Part shown: positions 11,683-23,558 of the stretch, piece after piece
How positions within the stretch are numbered: position 1 is the stretch's first letter
How the letters are laid out: each line of letters begins with the position of its first letter
Assembly: GCA_038373865.1 (NCBI GenBank)
Contig: JAXGGA010001082.1
Coordinates: 106,451-170,450, forward strand
Origin: Uloborus plumipes
Lineage: Eukaryota > Arthropoda > Arachnida > Araneae > Uloboridae
DNA length: 64,000 nt
Direction: 5' to 3'
Notes under the pieces: generated by a model
What the model was told of the DNA's origin: nothing
What the model saw: the letters and a program-made list of their open reading frames with translations, nothing else
The model's database searches: none
Made by a program: the position numbers and the translations under genes

Positions 11683-14459
11683 GGGTCATTCCATTTTAAA
11701 TCAACAAATTTTCAAAAAAGTTGTTGCATCACCATTTTTGATTTTGATGAAAATTTGCATGTGTATTCTTTTTACTTCCTAGAGCTCAAAATAGTGTTCA
11801 TTTTATTTTTAAAAAAATTACCCTTGGATATATAGGCCATTTTTGTTGTTGGCAACAGCGAAAATCGGGCGTTTTGATGCTTTGTCTTACGAACTATAAC
11901 TTTTTTTCTATCAAATATTTTGAACTCAAATATAGCTCATTGGAAAGCTAAGAAAAAGATCTTTTTATATATGCTATCAATAAATTTCATATTTAAAAAA
12001 AATATTTATTTTTTCAAGGTCAAAGTTCACAACGAAAATGACATTTTTTACTACTTTCGAACATTAAAAAACCCATGAAGGGTTCAAAGTAACAAGCCAA
12101 TTTTTTCATCATATATTCATAGTCATGGTTACTTACTGTATAAAAAAAATTGGCTTGTTACTCCACCCCCTTTATGAGATATGTCCCCCCAAAGTTGTAA
12201 ATTTTTTAAAAAATCCAATTTTCAACGCTAAAAAAATGCATGTGGGGGGCAAGATAAAAAAATTTTTATATGTGGTAATTTAAGTACTTTTTACCAGCTT
12301 TCTAATAAAACAAAAGTTGCTTTGTTATTCAAAGGCGTTTGGCAGATATAAGGGACTGAACTTTCAAAAAATTGCACAAAAACAACACGACTATTTTCAT
12401 TTTTTTAAATCTTTTTTTTTATTTAAATGTAATTATATACCTTATTCTTTGCCTTAAATGCTAAAAAAAGACTAAGAAGAGCAATGAAGAAACTTATTTA
12501 AAGTTTAATAAGATAATTTAATATTTTTAACACCTGGGAATATAGAATACCACTAAACTTGTCTGATTTTTAAACATCTGATTGCTACCCACAACAGGAC
12601 TGAGCATTTCTCAACTTGTCCAGGTTTGTTCATACCATGTGGTCATCCTTGTTCTAGCTTGATCTCACATGTGCATCTTAGTTGTCTTTCAAATTCTGAA
12701 AGAAGTAGGTTGTTGAGCTAGTGTTTCTGCTGTAAAATCTTGTGAAGCTGATGTGATTTCTTTTCATTTCAAGTTCATTCATATTCACAGAATTTTTGTT
12801 AAAGGTAAAAGAAGAAATTCTTTAGAATCCTTAAATATAAATTTAAATTCGTCTTTCTACATGTAAGCTGTGAATAAGTTATGGATAACCCTAAGTGCTC
12901 CATAGGAGTTTTTGAGAATGATGATTGTAATATTTTAAGTTACAGTAGGCAGTCTACTGTAAATAGTATTTCTGAGTACAGTGATGATGATAAAACTTTA
13001 CTGCACCTGAGAACTAGGTGTAAAACTATTGAAACTGTTTGTACCTACCAGCTAGAAGTTCCATAAAGGTGGCAAAACTTGACAAGAAATTTTTTTGCAC
13101 GGTAGGTACAAACAGTTTCAATAGTTTTACACCGAGTACTCAGGTGCAGTAAAGTTTTATCATCATCACTGTACTCAGAAATACTATTTACAGTAGACTG
13201 CCTATTGTAACTTAAAATATTACAATAATCATTCTCAAAAACTCCTATGGAGCATTTAGGGTTATCCATAACTTATTCACAGTTTACATGTAGAAAGACA
13301 AATTTAAATTTATATTTAAGGATTCTAAAGAATTTCTTCTTTTACCTTTAACAAAAATTCTGTGAATATGAATGAACTTGAAATGAAAAGAAATCACATC
13401 AGCTTCACAAGATTTTACAGCAGAAACACTAGCTCAACAACCTACTTCTTTCAGAATTTGAAAGACAACTAAGATGCACATGTGAGATCAAGCTAGAACA
13501 AGGATGACCACATGGTATGAACAAACCTGGACAAGTTGAGAAATGCTCAGTCCTGTTGTGGGTAGCAATCAGATGTTTAAAAATCAGACAAGTTTAGTGG
13601 TATTCTATATTCCCAGGTGTTAAAAATATTAAATTATCTTATTAAACTTTAAATAAGTTTCTTCATTGCTCTTCTTAGTCTTTTTTTAGCATTTAAGGCA
13701 AAGAATAAGGTATATAATTACATTTAAATAAAAAAAAAGATTTAAAAAAATGAAAATAGTCGTGTTGTTTTTGTGCAATTTTTTGAAAGTTCAGTCCCTT
13801 ATATCTGCCAAACGCCTTTGAATAACAAAGCAACTTTTGTTTTATTAGAAAGCTGGTAAAAAGTACTTAAATTACCACATATAAAAAATTTTTTATCTTG
13901 CCCCCCACATGCATTTTTTTAGCGTTGAAAATTGGATTTTTTAAAAAATTTACAACTTTGGGGGGACATATCTCATAAAGGGGGTGGAGTAACAAGCCAA
14001 TTTTTTTTATACAGTAAGTAACCATGACTATGAATATATGATGAAAAAATCGGCTTATTACTTTGAACTCTTCATGGGTTTTTTAATGTTCGAAAGTAGT
14101 AAAAAAGTCATTTTCGTCGTGAACTTTGACCTTGAAAAAAATAAATATTTTTTAAAATATGAAATTTATTGATAGCATATATAAAAAGATCTTTTTCTTA
14201 GCTTTCCAATGAGCTATCTTTGAGCTCAAAATCTTTGATAGAAAAAAAGTTATAGTTCGTAAGACAAAGCATCAAAACGCCCGATTTTCGCTGTTGCCAA
14301 CAACAAAAATGGCCTATATATATCAAAGGGTAAATTTTTTAAAAATAAAATGAACACTATTTTGAGCTCTGAGAAGTAAAAGGAATACACATACAAATTT
14401 TCATCAAAATCAAAAATGGTGATGCGCACCCCATTTGTTGATTTAAAATGGAATGACCC
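11683..14459. mobile_element. 2.8-kb long-armed foldback, GGGTCATTCC family
   Basis: The whole 2,777-bp block is one near-perfect inverted repeat: arms 11683-13049 and 13101-14459 around a ~50-bp spacer. The tip is GGGTCATTCCATTTTAAATC on both ends and the flank is a 4-bp duplication CTCA (11679-11682, 14460-14463). Arm differences are sparse single changes. Each arm carries the same short open frame (see 12881-13269). A transcript through it would fold into a ~1.36-kb double-stranded hairpin. Tip and TSD length agree with the 619-bp element at 8739. Confidence 0.9.
12881..13269. CDS. Small acidic open frame duplicated in both foldback arms
   Basis: The plus arm has a 61-codon frame (12881-13066) and the minus arm a 74-codon frame (13269-13045), both beginning MDNPKCSIGVFEND and containing YSDDDKTLLHL. 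The arms differ in a few codons; one difference is R versus S in the HLxTRCKTIE segment. The frame runs off each arm into the spacer, so neither C-terminus is ancestral. It is probably the start of a transposase or accessory gene that was truncated when the inverted duplication formed. I do not recognise the family, and real translation is doubtful. Confidence 0.2.
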
Positions 14460-14639
14460 CTCAGTATTATAATTTTTTAATTATGTTAGCTTACTTTAAT
14501 TTTTTTACTGCTAGACTACAGTAGCGAAACAAAAGGGTACCCAATATTCGATGATTTTGACCTAAACATGAGTAAATGGTATAGAAATCATAACTTAAAG
14601 CTGTCTGTTTCAACAAATATGTTATGGAATAAAACAAGG

Positions 14640-15130
14640 AATGAATTTTACCAAGCATATCCACACAAATGAACCATTAATATTCAACATACCACTTACT
14701 AAAAAATAAAGCCCAAATAATTTCAAAATATAGTTTAAAAAAACTAAAATATAAGCTTTTAGAGTTAATGAAAATATTTCATGATGCTCTGATTTTCTCT
14801 GATTTTCAAAACTATTAAATAATCCCTACGTTTACATGCACTTACAATGCATCGACATGTACTATACCCAGGTAGCACAAATAACCTTTAAGCGTTTTAT
14901 AAACGTTTTCCAAGCGGTTGTTACAACGTTAGTAACCATTTTACAACCTTTAAAAAACGAAGTGTGCTAACTTGGGTAGGTTCGCCTTTAGTTTTAATAA
15001 TAGTATTAAATAGAATACTTTTATAATTACAAAGAACGATAATTTTATCTTTTATTCAGAGTTACATACATAAAAACAAACAAACAAACCCACATGTGAA
15101 ACTAATAAAAGCGTATTAATTAACTTGATC
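14640..15130 (-). repeat. Dispersed repeat R1, copy c
   Basis: Shows the inverted R1 hallmarks: TTTACATGCACTTACAATGC, ATCGACATGTACTATA, a broken GCCTTTAGTTTTAATAATAG, AAAGAACGATAATTTTATC, TTCAGAGTTACATACAT, AAACAAACAAACCCACATGT and AAACTAATAAAAGCG. It is interrupted by a 110-bp MITE at 14867. Confidence 0.7.
14867..14976. mobile_element. 110-bp MITE, CCCAGGTAGCACA
   Basis: Ends are CCCAGGTAGCACA and TGTGCTAACTTGGG (inverted). Comparison with uninterrupted R1 copies shows that TA was duplicated on insertion. The interior is rich in AACCTTTA and AACGTT motifs. The CCC(A/T)AGTAGCA-type tip is shared with the 417-bp MITE at 55287. Confidence 0.65.
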
Positions 15131-15542
15131 AATCTAATATTATTCAATTTCATAACAACAGCGACAGTTCGCTTTTAACTCAACAAACTGTTTCCTTCAT
15201 TCCTAGACCGCGACTTGTCTGTTCCCCAACTCATGCCATTACCCTTCAAAAACTTCCAAGGTGCTTGCTTCCCTTACCTCCAATAGAAAATCTTTTAAAA
15301 ATCCAACAATTCCGAATAATAAGAAAATTCGAAACGCACTTTTACATTCATTTCACTGTAAATTTTAAAAGGTTCTGAGATAAACTTCTCTAATTACATT
15401 TGCAAGGAATGCCGTCTCGAGAAAATTACTTTTCTAATTACTTTTGGACATTTTCCAAGTCGTTATTGACTCTTAACTTAAGCAAATCAAACGTGTAAGT
15501 AATAAATTAATGCCCAAGTTATCCCAAGAAGTGTTCCGAGCG

Positions 15543-15628
15543 ATGTCGAAGATTAAATTTTACGTATTTCTCTTTGCTGTTATCTTGGCAATAAAATATG
15601 CCAGCCTTGGAGAAAACCGAAGGGTGCG
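15543..15628 (+). CDS. Possible first exon encoding a signal peptide
   Basis: A short frame reads MSKIKFYVFLFAVILAIKYA then SLGENRRVR before a stop. It shows a basic N-terminus, a 12-14 residue hydrophobic core and small residues near a plausible cleavage site (YAS-LG), the layout of a classical secretory signal. A GTGAAG donor at 15629 would end the exon in phase 2, just before the stop. The region 15150-15640 is one of the few not obviously occupied by repeats. No downstream exon is identifiable, so the product is unknown; a small secreted protein is the natural guess. It could equally be chance in AT-rich DNA. Confidence 0.25.
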
Positions 15629-15639
15629 GTGAAGTTATT

Positions 15640-15917
15640 TTAATTACTTATGACTTGTAATGAAAGGGGAACTATTAAATTTATCGGGCTGAAAATGGAT
15701 GTTCTTTTGCGAATATTTCTAAAAGCTGTAGGGAAAAATATATCATTATACTCGTTACTTAATTTCTTTCGTATTGGTGGTATAATTAGGTGGGGAAGTT
15801 TTAGTTGAATTTGCAATAATTGTGTGGAGATTGGAAGCCGTTTAAAATGATATCTTGGTAATGTTTCCATAATTTGCTCAGTTTGGTTTCTCAACTGCTA
15901 CTTGTTGGTAGCAAATG
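15640..15917. other. No feature seen
   Basis: AT-rich. The 84-codon minus frame (15640-15894) has no recognisable domain and no codon-use support. Confidence 0.4.
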
Positions 15918-15925
15918 CAGGACAA

Positions 15926-16105
15926 CAGGCTCGTCATTTCAAGTTTTCCGGGGGCAAAGGGTAAAAACACAATACAATTTCACCAGAAAACAACAAAAAC
16001 CACGCCCACTTCTATGTAAATACATTTATTTCTCAAAGTCGGGGGGGGGGGGAGGGGGGCAATTGACCACCTTCCTGTCCCCCACCCCCCCAAATGATAG
16101 GCCTG
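15926..16105. mobile_element. hAT-type MITE, CAGGCCCGTCATTT family (copy 1)
   Basis: Tips CAGGCTCGTCATTTCAAG and AAATGATAGGCCTG, interior with AATTTCACCAGAAAAC, CTCAAAGTCGG, a long poly-G and GCAATTGACC. Flanks CAGGACAA and CAGGATGA are an imperfect 8-bp duplication. Sisters lie at 36967-37141 and 55948-56113; the 48176-50268 array uses the same tip. The superfamily is inferred from the 8-bp TSD and CAGG start. Confidence 0.75.
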
Positions 16106-16923
16106 CAGGATGACTGGAAAATTAGTGGCCAAATATTGAAGATGGTTCGAGGGGATAAGTATAAGTATTCAAAGATATTCTGCGCAAAGGTGGTAGGTTG
16201 GTAAATGTAAAACTCCAGATTTGGAATTCTGAATAGTAGCCACGGATGACCAAAGTCACAAAAAAAGGTAGCCACTTTAGCACATTGGGTTGGTTGATTT
16301 GGCTTTAGTGTCTCAAGCGGATTTATAGGCTATACTGCGCCAAACAATTGTTTATTTTGTACGTTTATTATCAATTTAAATATAAAAACGTAAAATAGCC
16401 CCAAAATACCTTTTAAAATATAAAACCTAAACACATATGCAAACCAAGTATTAATTTCACAAAGTAGCAGAAATAGTTACCTGCAAAGTCATTTTGTCTA
16501 ATAGGTCATAGAACAGAAACACTAGGACCAGGCAAGAAACATACACTAAACTAAAAAGGATAAACTAGTCTCTTGAAGGAAGGGGAGCAAATTGGAATGA
16601 GGTGCGTCCCCTAGAAATTTCATCAAAGATGGATTAAAATTGTTAAAATATTTATGACGAATACAGTTAAGTGTACTCTCTTAAAAAATTCCCCCGATTT
16701 TCACTCAGGCTGAGTTAATTTTCACTCCTTTCCAGATTTGAAAACGCACTTCTCTTTTAGGAGCTAATTTCACTCCTTTTACGAAGCGGTTATGACGGAG
16801 TGTTTTTCAGTTCCGCTCATCAGAAAGAGTGATTGTGTAATTCACTCCTTTATAAAGCATTTTTGAATCTTTTTTTTTTTCGGAAAACGTCTCTTTTCGA
16901 TAAAGCCAACACCCTGAAAGAGC
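16106..16923. other. No gene; TTTCACTCC-rich patch
   Basis: No credible frame. From about 16690 to 16860 the motif TTTCACTCCTTT occurs three or four times with inverted-looking partners. A related patch (TTAGAGTGACTTTTTCGCTC) follows the foldbacks at about 33160. The two patches probably belonged to one small element, split when the 16932 and 30506 elements inserted at its GTATGCAT. Confidence 0.4.
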
Positions 16924-17989
16924 GTATGCATTAGGGTGTATCGAAAAAAACTTTTTTTCGAAATTCGATTTACTAAGTTGATAAAAAGTCGCCCCTACCT
17001 GCCCACATATTCCACAAAAAATTTCAGTCTAATCGGAAATTATTTAGGTGTTCCGCACGAGGCCTAAAGTTTATGAATTTCTTCAAAAATATGATTTTTT
17101 TCTAATTTTTTTAAATATTAAGAATAAATGTTAAAAATAATTCAAGTTGAAAAATGTACACCGCAAAGTCGGAGAACAAAATTGGGTTTGAAAAAAAGTA
17201 TATTAAACAACATTTAAATCTCCCACATTTATTCTAAACTTACGTAATTTTCACCAAAACTAGCATTTTACAAGGCCATGCGGCTTGATTAGAAACTTGT
17301 TTATGAATGTGGAATCTAACTGAATTAACACTTGAAACTGGGAATCATCTGTGATTTATGTGGAGTAAAAAGTAAAATAATATAAACTATAAACAGAAGC
17401 TAAGCCCCTCGTTACACAGTGCCCGCGTTCTATCGGGGCCCCCGTGATGGTAAACGAAATACAGCTCCACTAGCGTAACTGCTTTAGGATTGCAGAAGAA
17501 CATATCTTTGGTTGAGGAAACAGACTCTAAATATTTCGAACGTGGTGCTCCAGTGAATGGCCCAAGAAAAGAAATTGTAGCTTCAGTTTGCGGATTTATG
17601 GAAAAAAAAAGTTCTATTGATAAAGAACATAAAAGCTATCGGTTGTGATGGCACATCAGTTAACACTGAAAAATCAAATGATGCTAATAGACTTCCAGAA
17701 AAGTCTTTAGAACCCTCACTACAAGCCGTGGTATGTTTTCTTCATTTAATGCATTACCACTTAGAAAGTTAACGGTGGCTCTTGATAGACCGACTACAGG
17801 CCAAAATTCTTTTAGTTGACCTATTGGAGAATTCTAACAATATTGCTAAGATCTACCAGTCATGAACTTTAAGAAAATAGAACGCGTTTTACCAGAAGTT
17901 GATGTCAAAGAATTGAGTCAAAAATACTTATGGGATGTGTAAAAAGCTGTAATGTGCAAGATGGCTCACGATGGCAAAGTTTTGAGGCT

Positions 17990-18690
17990 ATACATCGCAC
18001 CTAGTGATCCAAGTTCATAGTTAAATAAACTAGCAGAATTATAATAAAGGTTTATGCTCTCTGCTTTTTCACAATCGAATCTCAGCATAAAATTATTCAG
18101 GCATCTAAGCATTTTTTTAAGATCATAGATTGCAGCAAGTATTTGGATACAAATCTCCAAAATGGTTATCCATTCCACATTGTAAAGAAGCCATCTTGCA
18201 TGGGAAAAGCTTGCAGGTTCCTTTCTGCTAAATTTTGAGAATATTTGCCAGACATTACAGCTTTTGACACATCCCTGAAGTATTTTTGACAATTCTTTTA
18301 CATCAACTTCTGGTAAAACGCGTTCTATTTTCTTAAAGTTCATGACTGATAGATCTTAGAAATATTGTTAGAATTCTCCAATAGGTCAACAAAAAGAATT
18401 TTGCCCAGTAGTCGGTCTATCAAGAGCCACCGTTAAGTGGTAATTTATTAAATAAAGAAAACAGACCACGGCTTGTAGTGAGGGTTTTAAAGACTTTTCT
18501 GGAAGTCTAATAGCATCATTTGATTCTCCAGTGTTAACTGATGTGCCATCACAACCGATAGCTTTTATGTTCTTTATCAATAAAACTTTTTTTTCCTCAT
18601 AAACCGTGAAACTGAAGCTACAATTTCTTTTCCTAGGCCATTTACTGGAGCACCATGTCCGAAATATTTAGAGTCTCTTTCCTTAACCAA
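17990..18690 (-). pseudogene. Transposase relic in foldback spacer and right arm
   Basis: The minus strand of the right arm reads IKAIGCDGTSVNTGESNDA followed by LEKSLxPSLQAVV-like sequence and a GPTTG-like DRPTTGQNSF (18580-18386). The next frame (18343-17966) reads MNFKKIERVLPEVDVKELS and then KEPASFSHARWLLYN in the spacer. From recall, IGCDGTxVNTG and SHxRWL are landmarks of an arthropod/cnidarian transposase-like family. The left arm (about 17500-17958, +) repeats KAIGCDGTSVNTE. Stops and shifts separate the blocks, so it is dead. This links the coding family to the TAGGGTG-tipped, 8-bp-TSD elements. Confidence 0.5.
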
Positions 18691-18696
18691 AGATAT

Positions 18697-19083
18697 ATCG
18701 CACCCTTGCTTCAATAGTGTTACAACTCAAAATATGACGATTTTGAGTTATTGGTATCACTGGATTCAGAAAAAAAAGCTCTATACATCTCAAAACACCG
18801 TTCTAACTTGAGGGAATTCAGTGGCCTCCAGATAGCAGTTGAATCGGTGTAGATGATTCACTTGCTATCCCCCCCCCAACTTGGAACATTTATAATTTTC
18901 ACGATAACGAAATATCAAACAGGGAAGGATACCAAATAACGTCTGAAATTCAATTTTAAAAGACTCTCACATTTTGTCATGACTTCCAAGCCCAGAATAA
19001 TGATATCAGCGGCGGAACAGTTTTTCGCGTTTCCTGAAAAAGCGGATTTTTGAGTTGTAACACTATTGAAGTAGGTGTGCGAT
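18697..19083. mobile_element. 387-bp non-autonomous element in the foldback arm
   Basis: Inverted ends of about 38 bp: ATCGCACCC at the left and GTGTGCGAT at the right, with a fully matching core CTTCAATAGTGTTACAACTC. Comparison with the uninterrupted left arm (CATATCTTTGG near 17505) gives the empty site and an AT duplication (or ATAT, ambiguous). An AT target would fit ISL2EU-type Harbingers, but this is only a suggestion. No coding capacity; the open frame crossing 18915-19235 is a chance overlap. Confidence 0.7.
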
Positions 19084-19259
19084 ATGTTCTGCAATCCTAA
19101 AGGGCGGAATTCTGGTGAAACGCTGCATCTGCAAAAGTGCGATGCACACGCAAATTTTCGGGTTTTCGAATTCTCGTGAAACGTTGTTTGCGCAGTACCG
19201 CCAATTTCCCCCCCTTTATTTGCGGCTCCTCTCACCCTGTCGTATTTTGTGCAAGTGTC

Positions 19260-22200
19260 ATGGCTGCCTCCATAGCTGCTCGTTTATTGTTAAAAAGAAA
19301 AGCCCGACGAGAACAGTATTTAGATCGAAGAATACTGTTGGACACATTAAATCCGTTCGAGCTTCGGGAGACGGCATTTAGGAAAAAATTTCGTCTCTCG
19401 AAGGAATCTGTTCGCTATTTGTGCTCCGAATTGAGACCAAATTTCCGAGAGACATCGTATCCCTTGGAAATTCAAGTAAGTTTAATAAGTAATAGATGAC
19501 GAGTATTTTTTCCATGCTTCCGTTTTTTAATTGTTAAAACTATATTTTAACCTAAACTTCTTAAAGGAAGCTAAAAACCAAAAGATAATATTAAATGGAA
19601 CCGGGAAAACATAGATTTTATAGTTGACGAAACAAAAATTCCATTTAAACCCTTCCTTTTATGTATAGAATAGTGATGTATCATATAAAATTTTGGGAAA
19701 ATGTTATGCATGAACAACCGATGTTTAAAATCAAGTTTTGATAATAACTATCAAATTCGTTGCTTAGTAGCATCGCTAATCGAAAAGCGTTAGTTCTAAT
19801 TATCAGTCTAAACAGAAACTAAATAGTCTTAATAACTTTGCTATAAATATTTTTTTGCCCTTTAATTTATGCATGACATGTAAAAGGTTATTCTTACATG
19901 AAAGAATTGATGTACGAATTGTTTTGTTTACTGTACAGTGCTACTGCTGTATTATTTTATTGTGTTGCAAACTACACCACTTAGAGATTTGAACATTTAA
20001 ACATTAATTATGATATTCTAATTTTTTCCAGCATTTCGACCTTTATATTGAACTTTTTAACCAAAAATTGCCTACTTCTTGTGCTCTAAATTTGACTCCA
20101 AATTTTGTGTAGCTAAAATGTCTCTTTCATTCTCAAGAAAAAGAATCACTTCAGAATCTTAGTACAGATGGATGAAAATGTGGTACCATTTTCAATGGCA
20201 TTTTTGAAAAGTACTATTATAACGAGGGGTTATCCACTACATCTTGCTTTTTCATAGTACAGTCGACGCTCGTTATAACGACCACACGTTATAAAGACCA
20301 TCCTGATATAACGACGGGTGATAAAACCCCAACTGTATCCCAATATACTCTATGTTCTACCTCTTATAGCGACCACTCGTTATAAAGACCGTTTTCTGTA
20401 GGACGGAGACGGTCGTTATATCGAGCGTCGACTGTATAGTCAAACTTTGTTAAAACCAACTCCAAGGGACCTTTAAAATCAGTTGGTCTTATCCAAAGAA
20501 CAATACACTACAAACCAAAACAAAGTGGATAAAAATGTAATTTGTCTTAGCAATAATGTATTTTAAGCAGGTTCGAATGAACGTTTGACTGTACTTTATT
20601 TATAGTGTTCTCCAAACAAAAATATCAGCTTTATGTCTAACCCTTGCATTAGTTGAAAATACCTTTTTAATCTACTGTCATTGTTTTGTTTTTAACAAAG
20701 ACAAAATCTAGAATATTTCAAGGAAGTGGAGGGGGCCATTGTTTTTTTTTTTTTTTTTTTTTTTTAATGTATCCTTTACTAAACATCTTAGTTTACAAAT
20801 ATTGATCTCACATGCTTTGGACCAATTGCAAAACGTACGACATACTACTAGACATATTTAACTTTGTTTACTTACAGTTAAAAGAAAGAACAATTAATTA
20901 TCTCTTTCTTTCAGGTTCTCATGTCACTATACTTGCTTGGTACCGGGTCTTTCCAGCATGTTGTTTCTGACAATTGGATGTTCCCAGCATCACAAACAAC
21001 TATTTGTCGACAATTAGAAGAATTTGTAGAAAATATAGTACATTTATTAACCAGATTTGTAACGTTCCCCAGCAACCAGGCTGAGCTGAATGCCAAGAAA
21101 ATGGTTTTCAATCGGTTGTCAGGTTTGCCAAATGTTGTGGGTGCAATTGACTGCACTCACATTAAAATTCAAAGACCTATGGTGAATGACTGGTTCGTGT
21201 ACTTGAACAGGAAAGGTGACTTCACAATAAATGTGCAATTGGTAAACTCCTTATATATTATTTATCTCACCCGATTTCTTTACAACGCCAAAACCTCTCC
21301 ATTTTTTTTTTTCTTAAATCCCATGATCTAGCCCTCATTTACCTTTGTCAGTTCCCTTAAGCCTCACTTGTTACATGTCACACTATATTATATTCATTAA
21401 ATGATTTCTAACAAGATGTACAGGAAAAGAGATTTCTAACAAGATGTATGTCACTTTTCTTGCTACTCCTTCCTTCTGTGTGAAAAGCAGATACAATTTA
21501 GCGAAGCCATCTACTGCTTGATATCTACCATCTACTGACAAAAGATGTTGGACAGTTATTATATGCGTATATACTGATTTTACAGGTGTTCCTATTCACC
21601 CCGCTGATAGGGGTCAATCGGAACACATGTTAAAATTTTCATTTTTTCCATTTAACCTGTAATAGGTCTCACAAATATTAGTAATATTGATGGGTGAGAA
21701 TAAGAAAGAACATACAGTTAGTCAAATAAAATTTATTTTCTATAGCAGTGAACGTATAGTAAGAAAATATTCAAAAATAATTTTGAACTTATGAAAAATT
21801 AAAATTAATTTTAAGAAAATGCATTTGAATTGAAAAACAAAGATTTAGTATTAATTGAAGTCACTCATGTCATCCACACAAATGATCTTGTTCATAAAAC
21901 ACGCAATTGTGATATGGCTTAAGTTTTTTCATAACGTCTTCTGGGATAAACGCTGCCTTTTCTTTAGTTTCTTGAAATCTCTGGGTTTCAGAGATCTTCC
22001 TGTAAGATTTTCCTACATATTCATCATTGTCTGTATACTGGACTTATACTACATACATCTGTATGACCCCCACCCCTGTATTTTAAGTGAAAAAAAGTCT
22101 TCAGGTGCAAAATTCTTTCTAAATCTAGCACTTTCTGCCATTCTAAGATATAGCTGCTCACCAGGAGTGGTAAATAATAATTAATCCTTGTCCCTGTCTT

Positions 22201-23558
22201 GACTAGACAGAGATTATCTGGAAGGATAATGAAGTTTTCGGATTCTAATGTAGTTAGCAAGGACCGATTATACGAAAACTACATTAGAATCTTGGTTTTT
22301 CAAAGTTTCCTGTAAATAGGTAAGTTTGAATTGGAACAACACATCAAAGTGCTTCAGTTCACCCCGCAAATCCTTATCCTCTGCCATTACAAAGAATTAT
22401 TCATTTTTATGACACAATAATTCTTGAAATTTGTTAGCATGGGTATTGCAAATAACAAAATTGCGATTAATATAAAAACTGTGTAAAATATTGGGTGAAA
22501 AAGATATAAAAAAAATCTTTTACTTAAAAATAATTATATTTTACACAAAACGTTATGTAAACGGTGAAAATTAGTACAGCATTAAAATTTATTTATAAAT
22601 TAAGTTCTAAGCACAAATTTTATAAATTAAAAGTTGTCAAAGTGAAACCATTAATTCAATAAAGTGCACCCCATTCTTCTGTAAGAAATATTAAATAAAA
22701 ATAATATTTGAAATTGCGTTTTTTTTTTTTTTGAAAAAATCAGTCAATTGAGTTTGATTTTTTTTCTTATAGAACACAGTTTCTTAATTCTTTATTGCAC
22801 TCTTCACAGCATTTTTTCAGCTTACTACATGTCCTCAAAGGAAGATTTTTGCTCTATAAGAGGGAAGTTAACTGCAAATTCTTTTCCTGAGACCCTCGCG
22901 CATAATCCGCTCGTTGATAATCAAGAGCATGCTGTACTGGTCCATTGCACCCTTTGATGCTGCAGTTACTGAATAAATAATTAAAAATTTGTTAAGTTTT
23001 AATATTATTCCAAAACTTTGATTTTAAATTGAAATCCTGTTTTAGGTTTGTGACTACAACCTTGTCATCTCCGATGCAGTTGTACGGTGGCCTGGATCAA
23101 CCCATGATGCGTTTATTTGGAAACATAGTGGGCTGAGACACAATTATGTTACTGGAAGGTATGCTGACTCCTATTTGGTTGGAGACAGTGGGTACCCACT
23201 AGAACCTTGGCTTATGAGACCCTATGCGACATGCTCTACTGCAGTGCAAGCTTTTTTTAATGATCAACTCACAAAAGCTCGCAATTGCATTGAGCGGTGC
23301 AATGGGGTTCTCAAGTCTCGTTTTAGGTGCTTGCATCCCACTGGCGGAGTTCTTAGTTATCTCCCAGGCAAAACATGCAAAATCATCACAGCATGCATCA
23401 TTCTGCATAACATTTGTGTTCTGCATAAAGTGGAATGCCCTGATGATGTGATCTGTGATGATGATGATGATGATGGCGATGACGATTCTGATTCTGAGGA
23501 TGAAGAAAGAAATTTTTTAGAAATGGAGAGCCAGAATTGCGGTATTATATTTCTTTAA
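19260..23558 (+). CDS. HARBI1-type Harbinger nuclease (transposase), 3 exons
   Basis: Proposed exons 19260-19475, 20915-21241 and 23046-23558, all phase 0, with GT-AG introns (donors GTAAGT and GTAAAC; acceptors TTTCAG and TTTTAG), giving about 351 aa, the usual HARBI1 length. Exon 1 starts MAASIAARLLLKRKARREQY and contains FRKKFRLSKESVRYLCSEL, the N-terminal helical part. Exon 2 has a GSFQHVVSDNWMFPASQTTI segment and GAIDCTHIKI, with the first catalytic Asp. Exon 3 starts VCDYNLVISDAVVRWPGSTH (second Asp, then the WPGSxHD hallmark) and has RNCIERCNGVLKSRFRCL with the catalytic Glu. It ends with an acidic DDDDDDDGDDDSDSEDEE tail. No frameshift or stop is seen across the joined exons. The start at MAAS is chosen because it is the first Met giving a family-like N-terminus; an in-frame upstream ATG exists at 19137. 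The enzyme cuts and joins transposon DNA in the nucleus at TWA-type targets, together with the Myb-like partner. Confidence 0.9.
19476..20914 (+). other. Intron 1 of the Harbinger nuclease
   Basis: AT-rich, non-coding, with a poly-T run at about 20740-20765. It hosts the 175-bp pogo-type MITE at 20260. Confidence 0.7.
20260..20434. mobile_element. Pogo/Tigger-type MITE
   Basis: Tips CAGTCGACGCTCGTTATAAC and the inverted GTTATATCGAGCGTCGACTG, flanked by TA (20258-20259, 20435-20436). Internal inverted TCGTTATAAAGACC copies. A CAGT tip, TA duplication and small size fit Tc1/mariner pogo-group MITEs. Confidence 0.85.
21242..23045 (+). other. Intron 2 of the Harbinger nuclease
   Basis: Non-coding. 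A CACCCCGC motif at about 21597 recurs at 22361 and, diverged, at 22667, which suggests a decayed insertion between about 21580 and 22690; I cannot define its ends. The frames at 21855-22184 and 22748-22957 are not supported. Confidence 0.5.

Noticed and set aside
18915..19235. 106-codon minus frame crossing the Harbinger border
   Set aside because: It spans the junction of two transposons, so it cannot be an ancestral gene.
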